Positions 1 through 13,635 of a stretch of 64,000 bases of DNA are shown here, piece by piece. The first letter of the stretch is position 1. Every line of letters starts with the position of its first letter. The notes beneath the pieces were generated by a model that was not told the origin of the DNA, made no database searches, and saw only the letters and a list, made by a program, of their open reading frames with translations. The stretch is taken from contig JAIXMQ010000035.1 in NCBI GenBank assembly GCA_025716855.1, forward strand, positions 248,001 through 312,000, in the 5' to 3' direction. A program made the translations under genes and the position numbers. This stretch comes from Pilaira anomala (Eukaryota; Mucoromycota; Mucoromycetes; Mucorales; Mucoraceae).

Positions 1-160
1 AAAAAAAAAAAATATTAACATGAGAGCCTTATGCACATCATAATTAACTTTCTCAAATAAACCAAATTATATTATACAAGGATAAACTTAAAAAGATTTA
101 TTTATAAAGATATATATATATATATTTTAAAAAAAAGACACACACACACACACACAAAAA

Positions 161-3100
161 TTATACATTGAAACTCATCACCAAGTCTCTTACATGTAAT
201 TTAACACATTTAGAGGACTGCCATTCAAACCTCACTTTCTTGATAGTTTCTGTTGGATCTAACGGATCTAGAATAAAAAAAAAAAAACAAATAAGAATAC
301 AAACATATATGCTTTCATAATAATAATAATTTTACCATCCGGCATAGCAAAAGAAAACACCTTATGAGGTTTCTGAGACCCTGACGATGGATGTGAACTC
401 GTCGTACTTGAACTCTGACTTGCTTTCATCTTATGATTCGTTTGTGCCCCAAGCCCATGCGACAAACTACTCGTCAACATCCCAAACAAGCTTAAATTCG
501 TATACCAAACACGTACACTTTGATCCACTAAAGAGCAGGTCGCAATCAACTTGGCATCGGGTGAGAACCCCAAGATCGAGACGGGTCCTACATGCCCTTC
601 CAAAACCACAGACCGTGTTGCTGTCCGTACATCATAGATCACTGACGCTCCTTCCAATGTACCCACCGCTAACTTCTGTGCACTGCTGCTAAAATCAACG
701 GAGGGATACGTTTTCACAAGATCATGAAGGATCGAGGTCGCTGAATGCAACATCACTTCTCTCATATGAGGTACGTTTGGATCCAGTGTCTTCACAACCG
801 CCTCCACTACTTTGTATACACTTGAATTTAATAAAATCGGTTCCTAGGAGATAGAGTTAAATATATACACTACTAAAAAAAAAAAAAAAAAAAATTGTAT
901 ATGTATATATATATATATATACCTTTCGAATAAATGACCCAATAATTTTCAAGCATCGAAGTCGATCCTCTAAATTTTTAGAATTCATCGTATCAAACGT
1001 CAACGTACTCATCACCAACGGCATATTCGCCACCGAGATTTGAAAGATGGCCGTTTTAGCTCCACGACTGACCAAAGCCATGATCGGATGCGGATCGGTA
1101 GCATACATGAATAAAGTACGTAACACTTCAGCTGCATTGATATAAGTCTCCCATGTTTGAAACCCTTGACTGAGTAATTCCATCGAGGATAAAGTACGTG
1201 CCATGGAGCCTGTGGACAGCGTTTGTTCTCCATCTGCATTCACCGTATGTCTTGATTCATCCAACTCTGCATCCGATAACAGGATCGTTAAACTCAACGC
1301 CGTCGATTTACGTACACGGGCACTGAGCGTCTGAGGTTGATCACAGCCCATGATACCAAGTACAATTGAAGCTCTGGCCATCATTTGAGGTCCACTGTTC
1401 TCGGGTGAACTGGATGTAGGCACTTTAAAAAAAAAAAATTGTGAATAGGTAAGGAAAACTAATTTTTTTTAAAAAAAAAAAAAAAAAACTACCCAACTTA
1501 CAAAATGCTTCCCAGTAATCTACTAGTGCTGCAATATCATCAGGCGAAAGTCCTGTCACAGCACTTGAAAATAATGATCTCGCTACAAAAAAAGACACAT
1601 TTTTCAAGTTAAAAAAAAACAAAACAAAAACAAAAACTTTTTCTTTTTTTTTTTTTTTTTTTACCAGAGGGGTCTTGCCAGTATTTACTAAGTAACGATA
1701 AGGACGGGAAACAATACGATTTACCAATCACAAGAGGTAATGCCATAGCATACCCCGATATCAAATCCGAGCTTCGACTTTCCTGTCCTGCCATAAAGAT
1801 AATCGCCTTAGCCAAAAGTGCAATCGAGAGCAACCTCGTAGCCGTCATCGATGGTGAAATCGTCCATGCCACTCTTTCATTTTTCAAAGGAGCCAAAATA
1901 GATAAATTACCATTCGCACTGCACACACATAAAATTTTTTAAACATTTCAACATAATATATATATCTATCAATTTTTTTTTATATATACCCTTTCAATCC
2001 ATAACTAATATTCGGACTAATTCCTTTTGGCAATTTCAAACTTTTTCGACACACTTCTTCAAAAGCCTCACTAATATGCCAAGAAGCAATAGTAGATACC
2101 ACAGCTGTAATCAGTTCCATGCGCTTCTCTCGAATCTCCTCCAATTTTTTCGCCTTGTGCGTCATTTCTTCTTCTTCTTCTTCGTCTCTTAAGCTAACAT
2201 GTTGGTCGCCTGAGAGATCAAGCGGATCGTCTTTATCAGGTCGGAACGTGAGAATATCAGGCACCACCGCATCAAACGAGGAAGACGACATGGACGCTTT
2301 CAAAACTGGATGAATCGATGCATCTCCTTCTTGAGAAAGTAATGACACTCTTGTATACAATTCATGAACCAATCGACGAATATTAAATGTAAATACTTGT
2401 GCAAAACTTTTTGAAGTATGAAAAGCTTTTAAATAGTTTAAAATTAAGTCATCCTATTTTTTTTTTTACGAAAACAATTCACATACACACACACACATAC
2501 CGTTATCATTCGACATAATGGAGCGTATAGAGACGGTTTGCTTTGTACTATTCCCACCTGATTTCTGAATGGTAGAAGAAGAGATACGATTGATAGGCCA
2601 TCGATCATCTTCAAGTACTTCTCGCGCATGCTTTCCATGTAAGACGCGATCCAAATGCGCTGTTTGCATTTGCCAAACAAACACACTATCATCTTTATAT
2701 CCAAATGCTAAATAATCTTCCGTCGTTCTCCATTGAATTGTAGTCAATGGAAATGGATTACCAGGAAAAATAAATAAACTAAAAAAATAATAATAATAGG
2801 ATTTTAATACTAAAAAAAAAGTTTTTTTTTTTTTATCCCCTTTTTTCTTTTTTTTACCAAGTCATGGAATCCACTGAAATTAAAGCAATTGAATTATCTT
2901 TTGCAATGGAAACAATACACCCTTTCACACGCGTATCTTTTTGTTCCGCAGGCTCAATAAATGCTTCCACTGGCATAGAATGAACTGCACAAGATGCAAC
3001 ATATTTCCCATCACTTAAAAAAAAAAGGTTATAAATAAATACAATTTTTTTTTTTTCGTATGTGCTTACATCAAGTTCCAAATTTTCACTGCACCATCTT

Positions 3101-5275
3101 GACCACCCGATAAAAGATACTGTTGTCCTGAAACATGATGTTCAGGTACAATCATACACGTAATCGCACTTGGATGAGCCTTTTCAAATAATCGGACATC
3201 ATCTCTTTTTTCAATATAATTCGATATCTCCGTTAAATGTAATAACGCTAAAGACAACGGTACTACACAAATCGTACCAGACTCTATATATATAATAGGA
3301 TCAATTTAGTTTTTTTTTTTTTTTTTCAATTGCATACTCCTTTTTCTTTACCGTAACCAATCGCTAAATGATTTGTATTGACAGGTGCTGTAATGGTAAT
3401 ATTTCCAAATTTTGAATCACTTTTCTCTACCAAAGGCCAAACATCAAAAAAAGTTTTTTCTAGATTTGAAAAAAAAAAAAAAAAGTAAGTTATTATTTTG
3501 TTGCATGAAGTTCGTTCAAGCTTACCAATAGCATAAGTCACTGGTTCATTTTCTTGTACGTTATCTGAACCTTGTAAGGGTAAAATACGAAACCCAGATG
3601 CTTCTGGGTTGTTACATACGACTGCTGCGAAAAGTTGTTGTGCCTCATTACAAAGTATCGTAGTAATCGTTGTACCAGAATAAATAGATCCTAAATGATT
3701 GTTTTTAAAAAAAAAAGAACGAAATAATAATAATAGATACACATCTCCACTTACGGTTATTATTTAAATTATATGATCTCACTAATGTTGCACTAAAAAA
3801 AAAACATGAGTTCACTTTTTTTTTTTTTGTTGAATAGAATAGATAAAGAATGATTTCTTTTTACCTGAAAAACAATCTACCGTCATTTTCTGGAATGGAT
3901 TCGGATTGAACTGACTCGGGTGCACGTAATAAGTAATCAAATATGTCGCCATTCTATTAAAACATGTGTCAATGGAGGATATATACATACATACAAAAAA
4001 AAAAGATATTTACCAAGGTCCAAATCACAAACCTATCTTTTCCAAAGAACTGACCACCTGCCCAACTCGTATTAGGTTCTGCAGGGATCACAAACTGAGG
4101 TACAAACTCCATACATTGCATGGCAAGCATCTATGACAAAAAAAAAATCAACCTTACATAGAACTCTCTTTTATATATGTTTTTTTGTATTTACCATCAG
4201 ATTTTGACTTGTCAATGTCATACAAATACCAGGCATCTCTTTATTCTCCACTAAATTAAATGCAGAATCAAAAGAGGTCGTATTATTTAAAATCAACGGT
4301 CGATTCGGTACTGATTGATCTTTATAAATAATATGTTTGGTTGCATCAAAGTCCCATATATCCAGTCGACCATCAATCGTTACGGTTAACAATCGAGATC
4401 GTTTTATATCTTAAGGACCAAAAAAAAAAAATATATACATATTTTAATAAATATGTATGCCGCTTATTTTGTATGATATATTTTTTTTACCTGGATCATA
4501 GAAATCCATGCATGTAACCCAATTTGAGTGACCGCCCCAGACTCGAACTACCTAAATGGTAACATGTTATATATAAAAAAAAAAAAGGATAAAGACATCA
4601 TCACTTCATCTATCTTACTTCTAGCGTAGTTGAATTAAGTATGGTAATTTCATTTGCTTGTCCACAACAAAATATATGTTTATCAGAAAACTAAAAAAAA
4701 AAAAAAAAAAAAAAAAAAATGTGTTATAAAGAAAGAAAAAAGTTATATGTCTTATCTCTTCTTTACTTTTAAAAGACGCGGAATGCCATAAAACCCATTA
4801 GGATTCACTGCTTGACACCGTCCATCCGAAGCATTCCAACGCGTTACTTCGCTAAAAAAAAAAGTACAAGTTATTTTTTTTAAAAGAGAGAGAGAGAGAG
4901 AAAGCTTTTTTTTTTATTTTACCCATCTTCAGAAGCACTAATCAAAACATCTTCCGATTTAGAGAGTGCGTCTGTTTCCGTTTTCACAACACATAAAGCA
5001 ACCACCGCCGTTTTATGACCTACCAAAAGAAATTTATGCTACAACAACCCTATATTAAAAACACACACACACAATTTCTAAAAATATCCTTTTTTTTTTT
5101 TTTTTTTTGCATATACCTGAAGTAAAGAAGGGTCTTGTTCAGATACCGTATAGACCCAGATATGTCCATCTTTTTGTCCAGCATAAACGTTTGGGTAACT
5201 AGAGGTGATGCATGTTGTATTCGGATTGGTAAAGTTATGCCAAACAACAAGTGGTAGTGATACTGAAGAGGCCAT
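161..5275 (-). CDS. WDR7/rabconnectin-3beta-like WD40 protein, many introns
   Basis: Large multi-exon gene; the first exon (5117-5275) starts with ATG and the second (4923-5038) continues in frame with a GH-x-(V)-LISASEDG WD repeat. Further WD signatures: VKIWNL near 3070, VFVWQMQTAHLDRVL near 2650, RLDIWDF near 4350, and a C-terminal repeat group (VRVWYTNLSLFG near 510). VWQM..LDR and the C-terminal block resemble metazoan WDR7. The last exon (161-267) ends with TAA after a short hydrophilic tail. WDR7 pairs with DMXL/Rav1-type proteins and regulates the V-ATPase and endosomal traffic; that role is inferred here. The middle part (about 850-2400) lacks WD motifs and is probably helical, as in the family. 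Introns carry A runs after the donor and T runs before the acceptor. Individual exon borders in the middle are approximate. Confidence 0.85.
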
Positions 5276-5786
5276 AAACGTATAACAAACAAGAATAGAA
5301 AAAAAAATCTCTCTCTCTCTCTCTTTTTATATTCAAACAAAATAAAAACGTGACAAGCGGGGTTTCTGCTACTCACCTTTTTCAAAAAAAAAAGAAGAAA
5401 CTTTGCATTATATTTATTAAAAAGCTGTCCTTTTAGGATTATGTTTTTTTATGTTAGGTATGCTACGCTTCTTTAGCCAATCATTCAGTGTTGAAACAAT
5501 GGATTGAATTATGCAAAAACAAGTAAAAAAAAACAACAACAACAACAATTTTAATGGTATATATACACCTGAAAGATTCTATAAGATATAACCTGAAATC
5601 CTTATGCGCGCGCGTGATGAACGCAAATGATAAAAAAATAAACATTTTTTTTTTTTTTTCACACAGCATGACTATTATAAAAATAATATACAAGTTAACA
5701 AAAAAAAAACAAAAAAAGAGTAAATCCTCTTCTTCCCCTATTGAATGATTTTTTTAAAAAAAAAATATCTAGATTTTTTATATATT
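5276..5786. other. intergenic between two minus-strand genes
   Basis: About 510 bases between the start of the WD40 gene and the stop of the kinase gene. It holds a CT dinucleotide tract (about 5311-5325), poly-A/T runs and a GCGCGCG stretch near 5604. No coding potential or RNA gene was seen. It should contain the promoter of the WD40 gene and the terminator of the kinase gene. Confidence 0.6.
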
Positions 5787-7611
5787 TTACATGATCAAAG
5801 GTTCATCACTATTCGAAAGACGATTCAAGTGAAGATATGCATCCGTTCCATAACTACAAAAATAAAATAATGAGTTATATTCCACACACACACACACACA
5901 CTTTTTTTTTTCTAGAATATATTTACCCTTCCATAGAGATAAGTTTTAAATCACCACCAAAGTACCTTGCATACTATTAAAAAAAAAAAAATTGTTAGCT
6001 TTACATATATAAAAAAATAACAATAAAGCAACTTACTAATCGAGAAATTGGTAAACCATAACCGAAGCCAGCCATAGGTGCTTTAAATTCGGACTTGTTA
6101 AATTCAGGTTCCAATTCCTGTGCTTGAGCAGTCGTATACTTTTTTTTTTTTAAAAAAAAAAAAAGAATGTATATAAGCAAATCAATTGTTATTTTCTCTT
6201 TTTCTTTTTTTTTATTACCATGTATGTCCAAACAACAGGAATACCCGATCGAGGTAACCCACCACCTTCATCCGAGATCTTGATCGTAATATCCTCTTTC
6301 CCATGGGCAATCACCAACTTAATCGGAGGATACTCATCCTCATAATCCGCACCAAACCGTTCCACCACCGCACGTAACGAATTCTTCAGTAACTCAAACA
6401 CCATATGATTCAAATGCGACGGCACATACATAAACTCAATATCCCCCGGACAAAACATCTGTACCTCGGGCGCCTTAAACAACCCATAATAATCCTCACA
6501 AATAAACCGTGCATTCGCAATCGCATCCTGTGCAATCTCCTTTATATTCGTACGCGTACAGATCACACCCACATAATCTCTCATAAACGGTCCGCGGTAG
6601 AGCGCTGAGTGTTGTCCAATTAACATACGGATACCGATACGCGACATGTAGAACCGGTCAAGAAAATTCTGTACTTCGCTATCGATCATGCTCGATTTTC
6701 GATGTTGTTTGTATTCCATAATACCTTGCGCCATCGTCGTGACAACTGGATCGTGTCTTCTTTTCACTCCTTCAATTGTCTTTACAAATGATTCTGTATA
6801 CGATAAAATCGGTGGTGTACATTCAATATTTTCATAGTTATTATAGTATCTAATGTAAGACTGAGTGAATATTTTCCGGAATTTGATTTTTTCACATGTG
6901 ATTTTTTTTTTTTTTTTTTTTTTACCTGTGTCCTATAGGTACACTTTGATAATAACTATTGATAGGTTTTACTTGAGGCACGGCTAAATTAGGTGTACTT
7001 TGTGGAAACACTTTAGCACTCTTTGTTTGATTTCGAAACGATGTCTTCATTTCTGTACTTAATACAGGTGGTGATAAATCTATTAATTCCTATATATATA
7101 TATTTTTTTTTATTACTAAAACGTATCAACCACCATCATTTTAATAACAACAACGACCCTCTTTTTACACTATTACCTGAAATGATTGTGCATACCAATT
7201 CTTTACTTTAATAATCGATGGCATATCACCTAAACTTCTAGGTAATTCATCCAATTCTTTCACACGATGTGCAAGTCGAATAGGCAACTCCTCTTTTTTT
7301 TTTTATTATTGATTGATTTTTTTTTATTGATTAATTGATATTATTTTTTATTTCTTAAAAGCTTTTTCAATGCCTACCGTGTAAAAATTGACTTGCTTTA
7401 AAAAACGTAGCGGGTGAAGGTTTTTGACCTTTTTTTTTTTAAAAATATTAGTTTCTGTAAACGTGTTTTTTTTTTCAAAAAAAAAAAGGGATATCTCTTT
7501 TTTTTTTTTTTTTTTACCAAACATAACCATTTGTCTTAAAGAAACACCCGTTTGTGGGAATCGAGCAAAGTGTTTAATCTTTTCATAGAGTTGAGGAGTT
7601 AACTTGAACAT
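5787..7611 (-). CDS. pyruvate dehydrogenase kinase-like mitochondrial protein kinase (PDK/BCKDK family)
   Basis: Spliced gene. The N-terminal exon (to 7611) encodes a helix containing FARFPQTGVSLRQMVMFG, typical of the family; the next exon carries LHEELPIRLAHRVKELDELP and a WYAQSF motif. The large exon (about 6230-6850) has the regulatory helical bundle and then the GHKL ATP-binding site: HLNHMVFELLKNSLRA (N box, with E and N) and ISDEGGGLPRSGI (G1 box). The following exon has GFGYGLPISRL (G2 box), then YFGGDLKLISMEG and a C-terminus with GYGTDAYLHL. These kinases phosphorylate the E1alpha subunit of pyruvate (or branched-chain) dehydrogenase in the mitochondrial matrix. The GYGTDA tail favours PDK over BCKDK. 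No clear presequence precedes the first Met. The substrate is inferred. Confidence 0.93.
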
Positions 7612-7755
7612 GACGCAAGTGTTTTATTTATTAAAAAAGAAAAGAAGAAAAAAAAAAAAAGGCGTTATTATTTTTAAGAGTTAAAAAAAGAGATGAACCC
7701 CGACTGAGATTTTTCCCCACACGATTTTTTTTTTTTTTTTTGAAATCGAATCATT

Positions 7756-9209
7756 TTATTTAGTTCCTACACAAATGGAAAAGGACCATATTGCGTCAGG
7801 TTGTCTTTGTAATTCTTTATATAATCTATCTAAAAAATGAGGAAATGTCTCTGTATTAAATCCCAAGGGTTCTTGAATCACTGCTTGGGCTGCTTTAAAT
7901 ATATTAAATACGTCCCATAAGAACTCTTTACTTAATGGATCGTTTTTGCCTAGAAAGAAAATATAAGTAAAAAAAAAAAAGTGATCCATCAATTACTTTA
8001 TTTTTTTTTTACCTAAATAGACATCTTTATTTTCGTAATGAATCACTTCTAATTCGTGTTCTTTCATTAAATCTCCCATTTTATATGCAATATAAGGTTC
8101 TTGACCAATACTCTCAATTGTTTCTTTGACTATTATTTAAAAAAAATGTGTGTGAATAAAAAACAGCAGCAGCAGCAGAAAAGAAAACAGGTTATAAAGT
8201 ACTTACATATTCTACCAGCACGTCGAATGAAATCATTTCCTCTTTCCTATGTATACATATTGAAAAAAAAAGAAAAACATAAATATAAACATTATAACTA
8301 TCAAAACGATGATGATGATGATTATTATACTTTACAAGCATACCACATTCAACCATTTGAACATACCCACCAGGTTTTAATATTCGGTACGCTTCTTTTA
8401 TTAAGATGGGCCATTCTTCTCTTTTTAAAGCAATGATAAATAATCTTAAATTCACTAAATCAAATGAATTATCTGCAAATGGTAATTTTTCTAAAACGTT
8501 TCCAACCTGGAAACTCACGTTGGGTGGTCGGATATTCGTTGGAAATATGTCGCACATGTCTACTCCAATGAATTCACATGAAGGATATTCAGTTGCTACG
8601 TCCTAAAAATTAAAATTCAGTGAGTTTTTTTTTCATCTTATTGTTATTATCATTATTTTTTTACCATTAACCAGGTACCAGGACCACAGCCAATATCAAT
8701 CACACTTGTTCCTCCACTTTCCATATTCAGTCTTGATAAAATCGTTGGGGTTATATTTCTAAAATAAAACAAAAAAAAAAAAGTTAAATGAACGTTGGAT
8801 AGAACAATAGGATTCTTTTTTTTTTACCCGTTAAACAGAGTTTTTAATGCAAAGTGTTGCTACAGAAACAAATAATAATTAAACATACTGTTGCCATGGT
8901 TTTTTTTAAAAAAGTGTGCCTTACACCAATTAATCTATCCATTTCTTGATCATCATTGGGTAACCAATAAGCAGAATTCGGTACATGATGAAACGTTCTT
9001 CCACTCGTAATCATACTATCCGTAATCGATGATACGTTACTTATTTGTTCTGAATCATGATGCTGTTGTTTTTCTACTTCATGTAGGTGTTGACTCGACG
9101 GAATCGTACTACTATCCATATTATACGTTTTTGATTTATTGGATGATTGTAATGAACTCGCTATACGTCTTTTTCTTTTAGCTGCTAACGATGATACTTT
9201 AGATCCCAT
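7756..9209 (-). CDS. class I SAM-dependent methyltransferase
   Basis: Multi-exon gene starting at 9209 (MGSKVSSLAAKRKRRIASS). The first about 90 residues are polar, Ser/His-rich and probably disordered. They are followed by YWLPNDDQEMDRLIGV and an exon with QHFALKTLFNG, both typical of a fungal LaeA-like/UbiE-like methyltransferase group. SAM-binding motif I is VIDIGCGPGTW (about 8660-8730), motif II FIGVDM, and the post-I region has LPFADNSFDLVNLR (about 8470); RILKPGGYVQMVE follows. The C-terminal exon (7756 to about 7950) ends SFSICVGTK. The substrate cannot be read from the sequence; relatives include secondary-metabolism regulators, but many paralogs are uncharacterised. The basic, Ser-rich N-terminus could serve nuclear targeting (inference). 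Confidence 0.88.
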
Positions 9210-9213
9210 ATTA

Positions 9214-9247
<34 letters not shown>

Positions 9248-9634
9248 TAGATACAAAAAAAAAAAAAAAAAGTAAAATAGAAAAATTAGTTTGCCCTTTT
9301 TATAATTAAAAACAAGTCGTGTAACAGATCCAATCTTGGTTAGAGAGGAAAAAATGTAGTCGTTCTATTGTCATACAGTTTTGTATAAAATCTTCTTTCT
9401 TTAAAACTCATTTTTTTTTTTTTTTTTTTTTCTGTCGGAATAATATATTATTATATCTCGGGTTTCCAAAAAAAAAAAAAAAAAAAAAAAAAAAAGGTGT
9501 GCTTTTTTCAATATAAAAAAAAAAGGAATATCTAAATATAGCAGAGTGAAAGAAGAAGAAGTAAAAAAGTAAACGATTTTATGAAAAAAAAAAAAAAAAC
9601 TATATCATACCTAATGTCGCACTGATTCAGTCTC

Positions 9635-9669
<35 letters not shown>

Positions 9670-12600
9670 CGATCAATAAAACTATTATTTAGTTTACGCG
9701 CGAATTTGGTTTTTTTTAAATCATTCTATTTATCGTGAGTATAGACAATCCATCCATTCGCCGCGATGTAACTCTTTTATTGGCTTAAAAAAAAAATAAA
9801 AAACTTTCATTTGTATTTGCAGTGTCCCTGTTTTTTTTTTTAAAAAAAAAAAAAAGTAATCAGATCAATTACAAATTAAAAATAACAAAAATAACATAAA
9901 ATACTTGTCAAATAATACAAATGTTACAAAATGACGTTCATCTTTTTTTTTTTTTTTTCCCTGGAAGCGGGAATTTGACATATTTTGTTCTAATCACATG
10001 TTTCTCTATTCATTTTTTTTTTCTTCTTCTTTCTTCCTTTTTTCTTCTTTAGCTTACAAATACTGAAGCGAACTGATAATCGAAAAAGAAAGAATAAAAA
10101 CATCTGATTTTAGTTTTTTTAATATATCTATTCGGATCCCTCTCTCTCTCTCTCCGTAAGATATAGAGAAAAGTCAAAAAAAAAAAAAAAAAAATACCGA
10201 CATTTGTCATCTATAAAAACGTCAACTTTATAAAAAGAAGAACACAAATCAAAAAAAAAAAAAAAATGGGAAAATTTTGGGAATCATGTGCCACTAACGG
10301 TATATGTCTTTTAGATACAATCCTTCCCTAAAATCAGAAAAAAAAACAACATATCGCTTAGACTTTTTGTTCCAATTTGCAATTCCTGTTTTTTTTTCTT
10401 ATATTAGGTATACGTTGAATATATATATAACCCCCTTTCTTTTTCAGTGTCACTCTATAAGGAAAAATTCCCTCCCCCCCCCCCACTTCTTTATTATACG
10501 TTACCACGAATTTCAACTATACTTGGTAATCTTGTGTTAAATAACTTGATGATTGAACTCTATCCTTTCCCTTACTAAGTTCCAGCAAATTCACAAAAAA
10601 AAAAAAAAAAAAAACTATTAATAAAATGCATTTTATAACTTTTGGTGTAGCCTGTATAAAAGGGAACGTGCATAAAATTAAAGTTTTTTTTTTTTTTTTT
10701 TTTTTACTGATAAATACATTTCTTTGTTTACATATTTTTTTTTTTTTTGATCGATTTAAAATGATCTACCACACATAAAAACATATTTCTTGTATAATCC
10801 TCGATTTAAGCTTTGTGTATATCTTTTCCTGTCAAATATACATATATATATATATATAAAAGTCGATATACCGTTAAATACCATTGTGATACACACCAAA
10901 GATATAATAGTAAAAATCAATTATCAGCCTTTTTTTTTTTTTTTTTTTTTTTCTGTAATCCCACAAAATATTATATAATCATTCCATTATTCTCTTTCAT
11001 TTGTCAGGAGATCCAATCTGTACACAATTTTCCTGATCCAGATATTTTGATTGATTGGATCACACACACTTTTTTTTTTAGCCTTCAAATTTAAAAAAGG
11101 AGAATCGGTTCGTGTATCTGTGTGTGTGTGTGTAATAAATATAGACTGAGTACTGTCTAATCTATTTTCTTCTCAAAGGCGAAGGTACTGTTACATTTTT
11201 ACAAAAAAAAAAAAAAAAAAGGGCTTATATCGATATTTCTCAAATTTATACTTATACGGGATTAAGCTTAGACTATTTGGTTTTTATCATATGCTTTTTA
11301 CTCTTTTAATACTTACATACATTACAAAGTTTTCAATAAAAAAATTAGGATTTATATTGTATATACAGGAAAAATAACAAATAGTATGTTAAAACATGCG
11401 TTGTACACATAGAACAATTGAGAAACAATTTTGGACATTTTGCTTGCTGTTAATTCTATATATATATATGCCAAAAAAAAAAACGAAAGTATACATCACT
11501 GAAAAACTCTCCCCATTATAACTTATATAAACGAATTGTGTATTACATGACGAGAATTGAGGCTTTTTATCTCAGTGCCATAACAAAGATCCAAAAACAC
11601 TATTTTGTTTTCCCACATTAGAACCATCACCTCTCTCTCTCTCTACTATGTGTGTGTATATATATAAAATGGCTCGATAAAAAGGCCCATTGTTATATAC
11701 CAAAAATATAGTTTTTATATTCTGTGAGAGAATATCTTTTTTTTTATTATTATTTCCTACTCACTATACAATCTAATATCCCAATTCATCTCGGTTAATA
11801 TATAACTTTTTTTTTAACCTCTATTTTTTAATGATGGGATAAACACACAAATCTCACCACTGAGTGAATTATATATATTGCTCACGGTCCAACCCCAAAA
11901 ATTTCCTAAATGTGTTACCAAAATAAAATGTGTAACTTTTTTAACAATTGAACTTTTTTCTTTTTTTCTAAAATAAAAACCAATATTTTTTATTTAAAAA
12001 AAAAAAGTAAATGCATGAAGGCATAAAAAAAAAACAATTGTTTCTCTTATTGAGTACACACACTCTTTTTAATTTTATAAGCTCTCCTCTCCATCCCCAC
12101 TCTTTTTTTTTTTTTTTCCAGACCTTTTTTTTTTAAGGTTCAAGATTATTTATATTAGAGTTTGATAAATAAAACGCTTTGGATCAGAGCGGTTAGTCAA
12201 AATCTTTATCTTTTGCAACACCAAAAAAAAAAAAAAAAAAGAGACGAATTAATTATCACACAAAGTATTACACTCAATTATTAAAAACACTAAACTATAC
12301 TGTAACAATTTGTCAATTGAGAAGATTACCCAGTCTAGTTTTTTTTTTCTTCTTCTTCTCAGTGCGCGAGAAAAAAAAATATTTATATATACAACTTGAT
12401 GATAAAAAAGAGGACACTATTTTGATTTTCGGGTCTCTTGAAAAAAAAAAAAACTGAAGTTGAAAAAAAAAACAGTTGTAGAGTCGTACTGAAGTTTTCC
12501 TTTAAGATCATTTGCATTAAAATCCGTATTTTTTTTTTTTTTTAGTCCTTTCAAAAGCTTTGATGATATTCCATTATACTTACAAAACAATAAGATAGAA

Positions 12601-13581
12601 ACATCATGCTTTGACAAAAAAAAAACTCCCCCTCACTCCCCCGAAAACAATTTCAAAATAGGAAGATCGCGATAAATAAATTAAAAAACTCTAATTTTAC
12701 AAAAACCTATTATTAAAAAGTTTCCAAAGGGAAATAAGTATTAGGAAGTAACCAATCCCTGTATGCAACTGACAAAATGACTTTTTTTTTTTTTTTACCA
12801 AATTCTCTAAATAGGAACTTTTTGGGAGAAAAACATTTAACATTGTATCACTTAAAAACCTGTTCGCTCTAAAATGGATTACTCTTATTTATTTGCATTT
12901 TTCTCGAGGCATGAATTAAAAGAAACCTCCCCCCTCCCCTTTTTTTTTTTATTAAAAAATTCAATTAAAACATAACATCTTCAAACAAAAAAGGTAAGAG
13001 AAATTATTTTTTCGTGATCAAAAAAAAAAAGAAGGTACTTTTTTTCTCCGGGAAAAGAAGACGGCTAATCAAACATGTTTTTCGCCAAAACACCAACCAA
13101 CACATATCGATCTCTTGTAAAAAGAAGTAATCTCATTGGATATTAGAATCTTTTTTTGTGCACAGGTAAAAAAAATTCATTTTTTTTTTTTAATTTAAAA
13201 AAGCTTAACGGCTATTTAAATTCCATCAATAAAATTTTTAGCAAAAATTATCCAGTGGGGTTGTACGAAAAAAAGGTGTTGTTCAAAACAGGGGAAAAAA
13301 GTTATCTATTTGAACATTTTGGCTCCTCAATTAAAATCTCATAAAAACAAAACAAACATAAAAACTGCAAGTTCGTTATTTTCTAAAATATGATTTTATT
13401 GTTGGTCACTTGTTAAAGAGAGAGGTGAATTTTGTGTTCAATTACTAAAAAAAAAAAACAGTGTAACATGCCGTATTTAATCTCAAGTAAAACAAAATGG
13501 AACACATGGCATTTATCTTCATTTTAATTATTAATAATATTAGGACGAGTATATAAAGATAAAATTAATAATACAACTTGG

Positions 13582-13612
<31 letters not shown>

Positions 13613-13635
13613 TAAAAAAAAAAACCCTAAAACTT
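9210..13635. other. 4.4 kb gene-poor stretch rich in homopolymer tracts
   Basis: I found no recognisable protein on either strand. The stretch is very AT-rich, with many A or T runs of 10-30 bases, CT/TA/GT microsatellites, and a C11 run at 10474-10484. Open frames are short and low-complexity. The part near 10.1-10.5 kb has plus-strand signals resembling a spliced transcript (see findings). The right end should hold the terminator of the universal stress protein gene and the left end the promoter of the methyltransferase gene. Confidence 0.55.

Noticed and set aside
1..160. Possible CA-repeat or tandem repeat element at the left edge
   Set aside because: Simple dinucleotide slippage (CA)n and (TA)n next to the WD40 gene's stop codon; common in this window.
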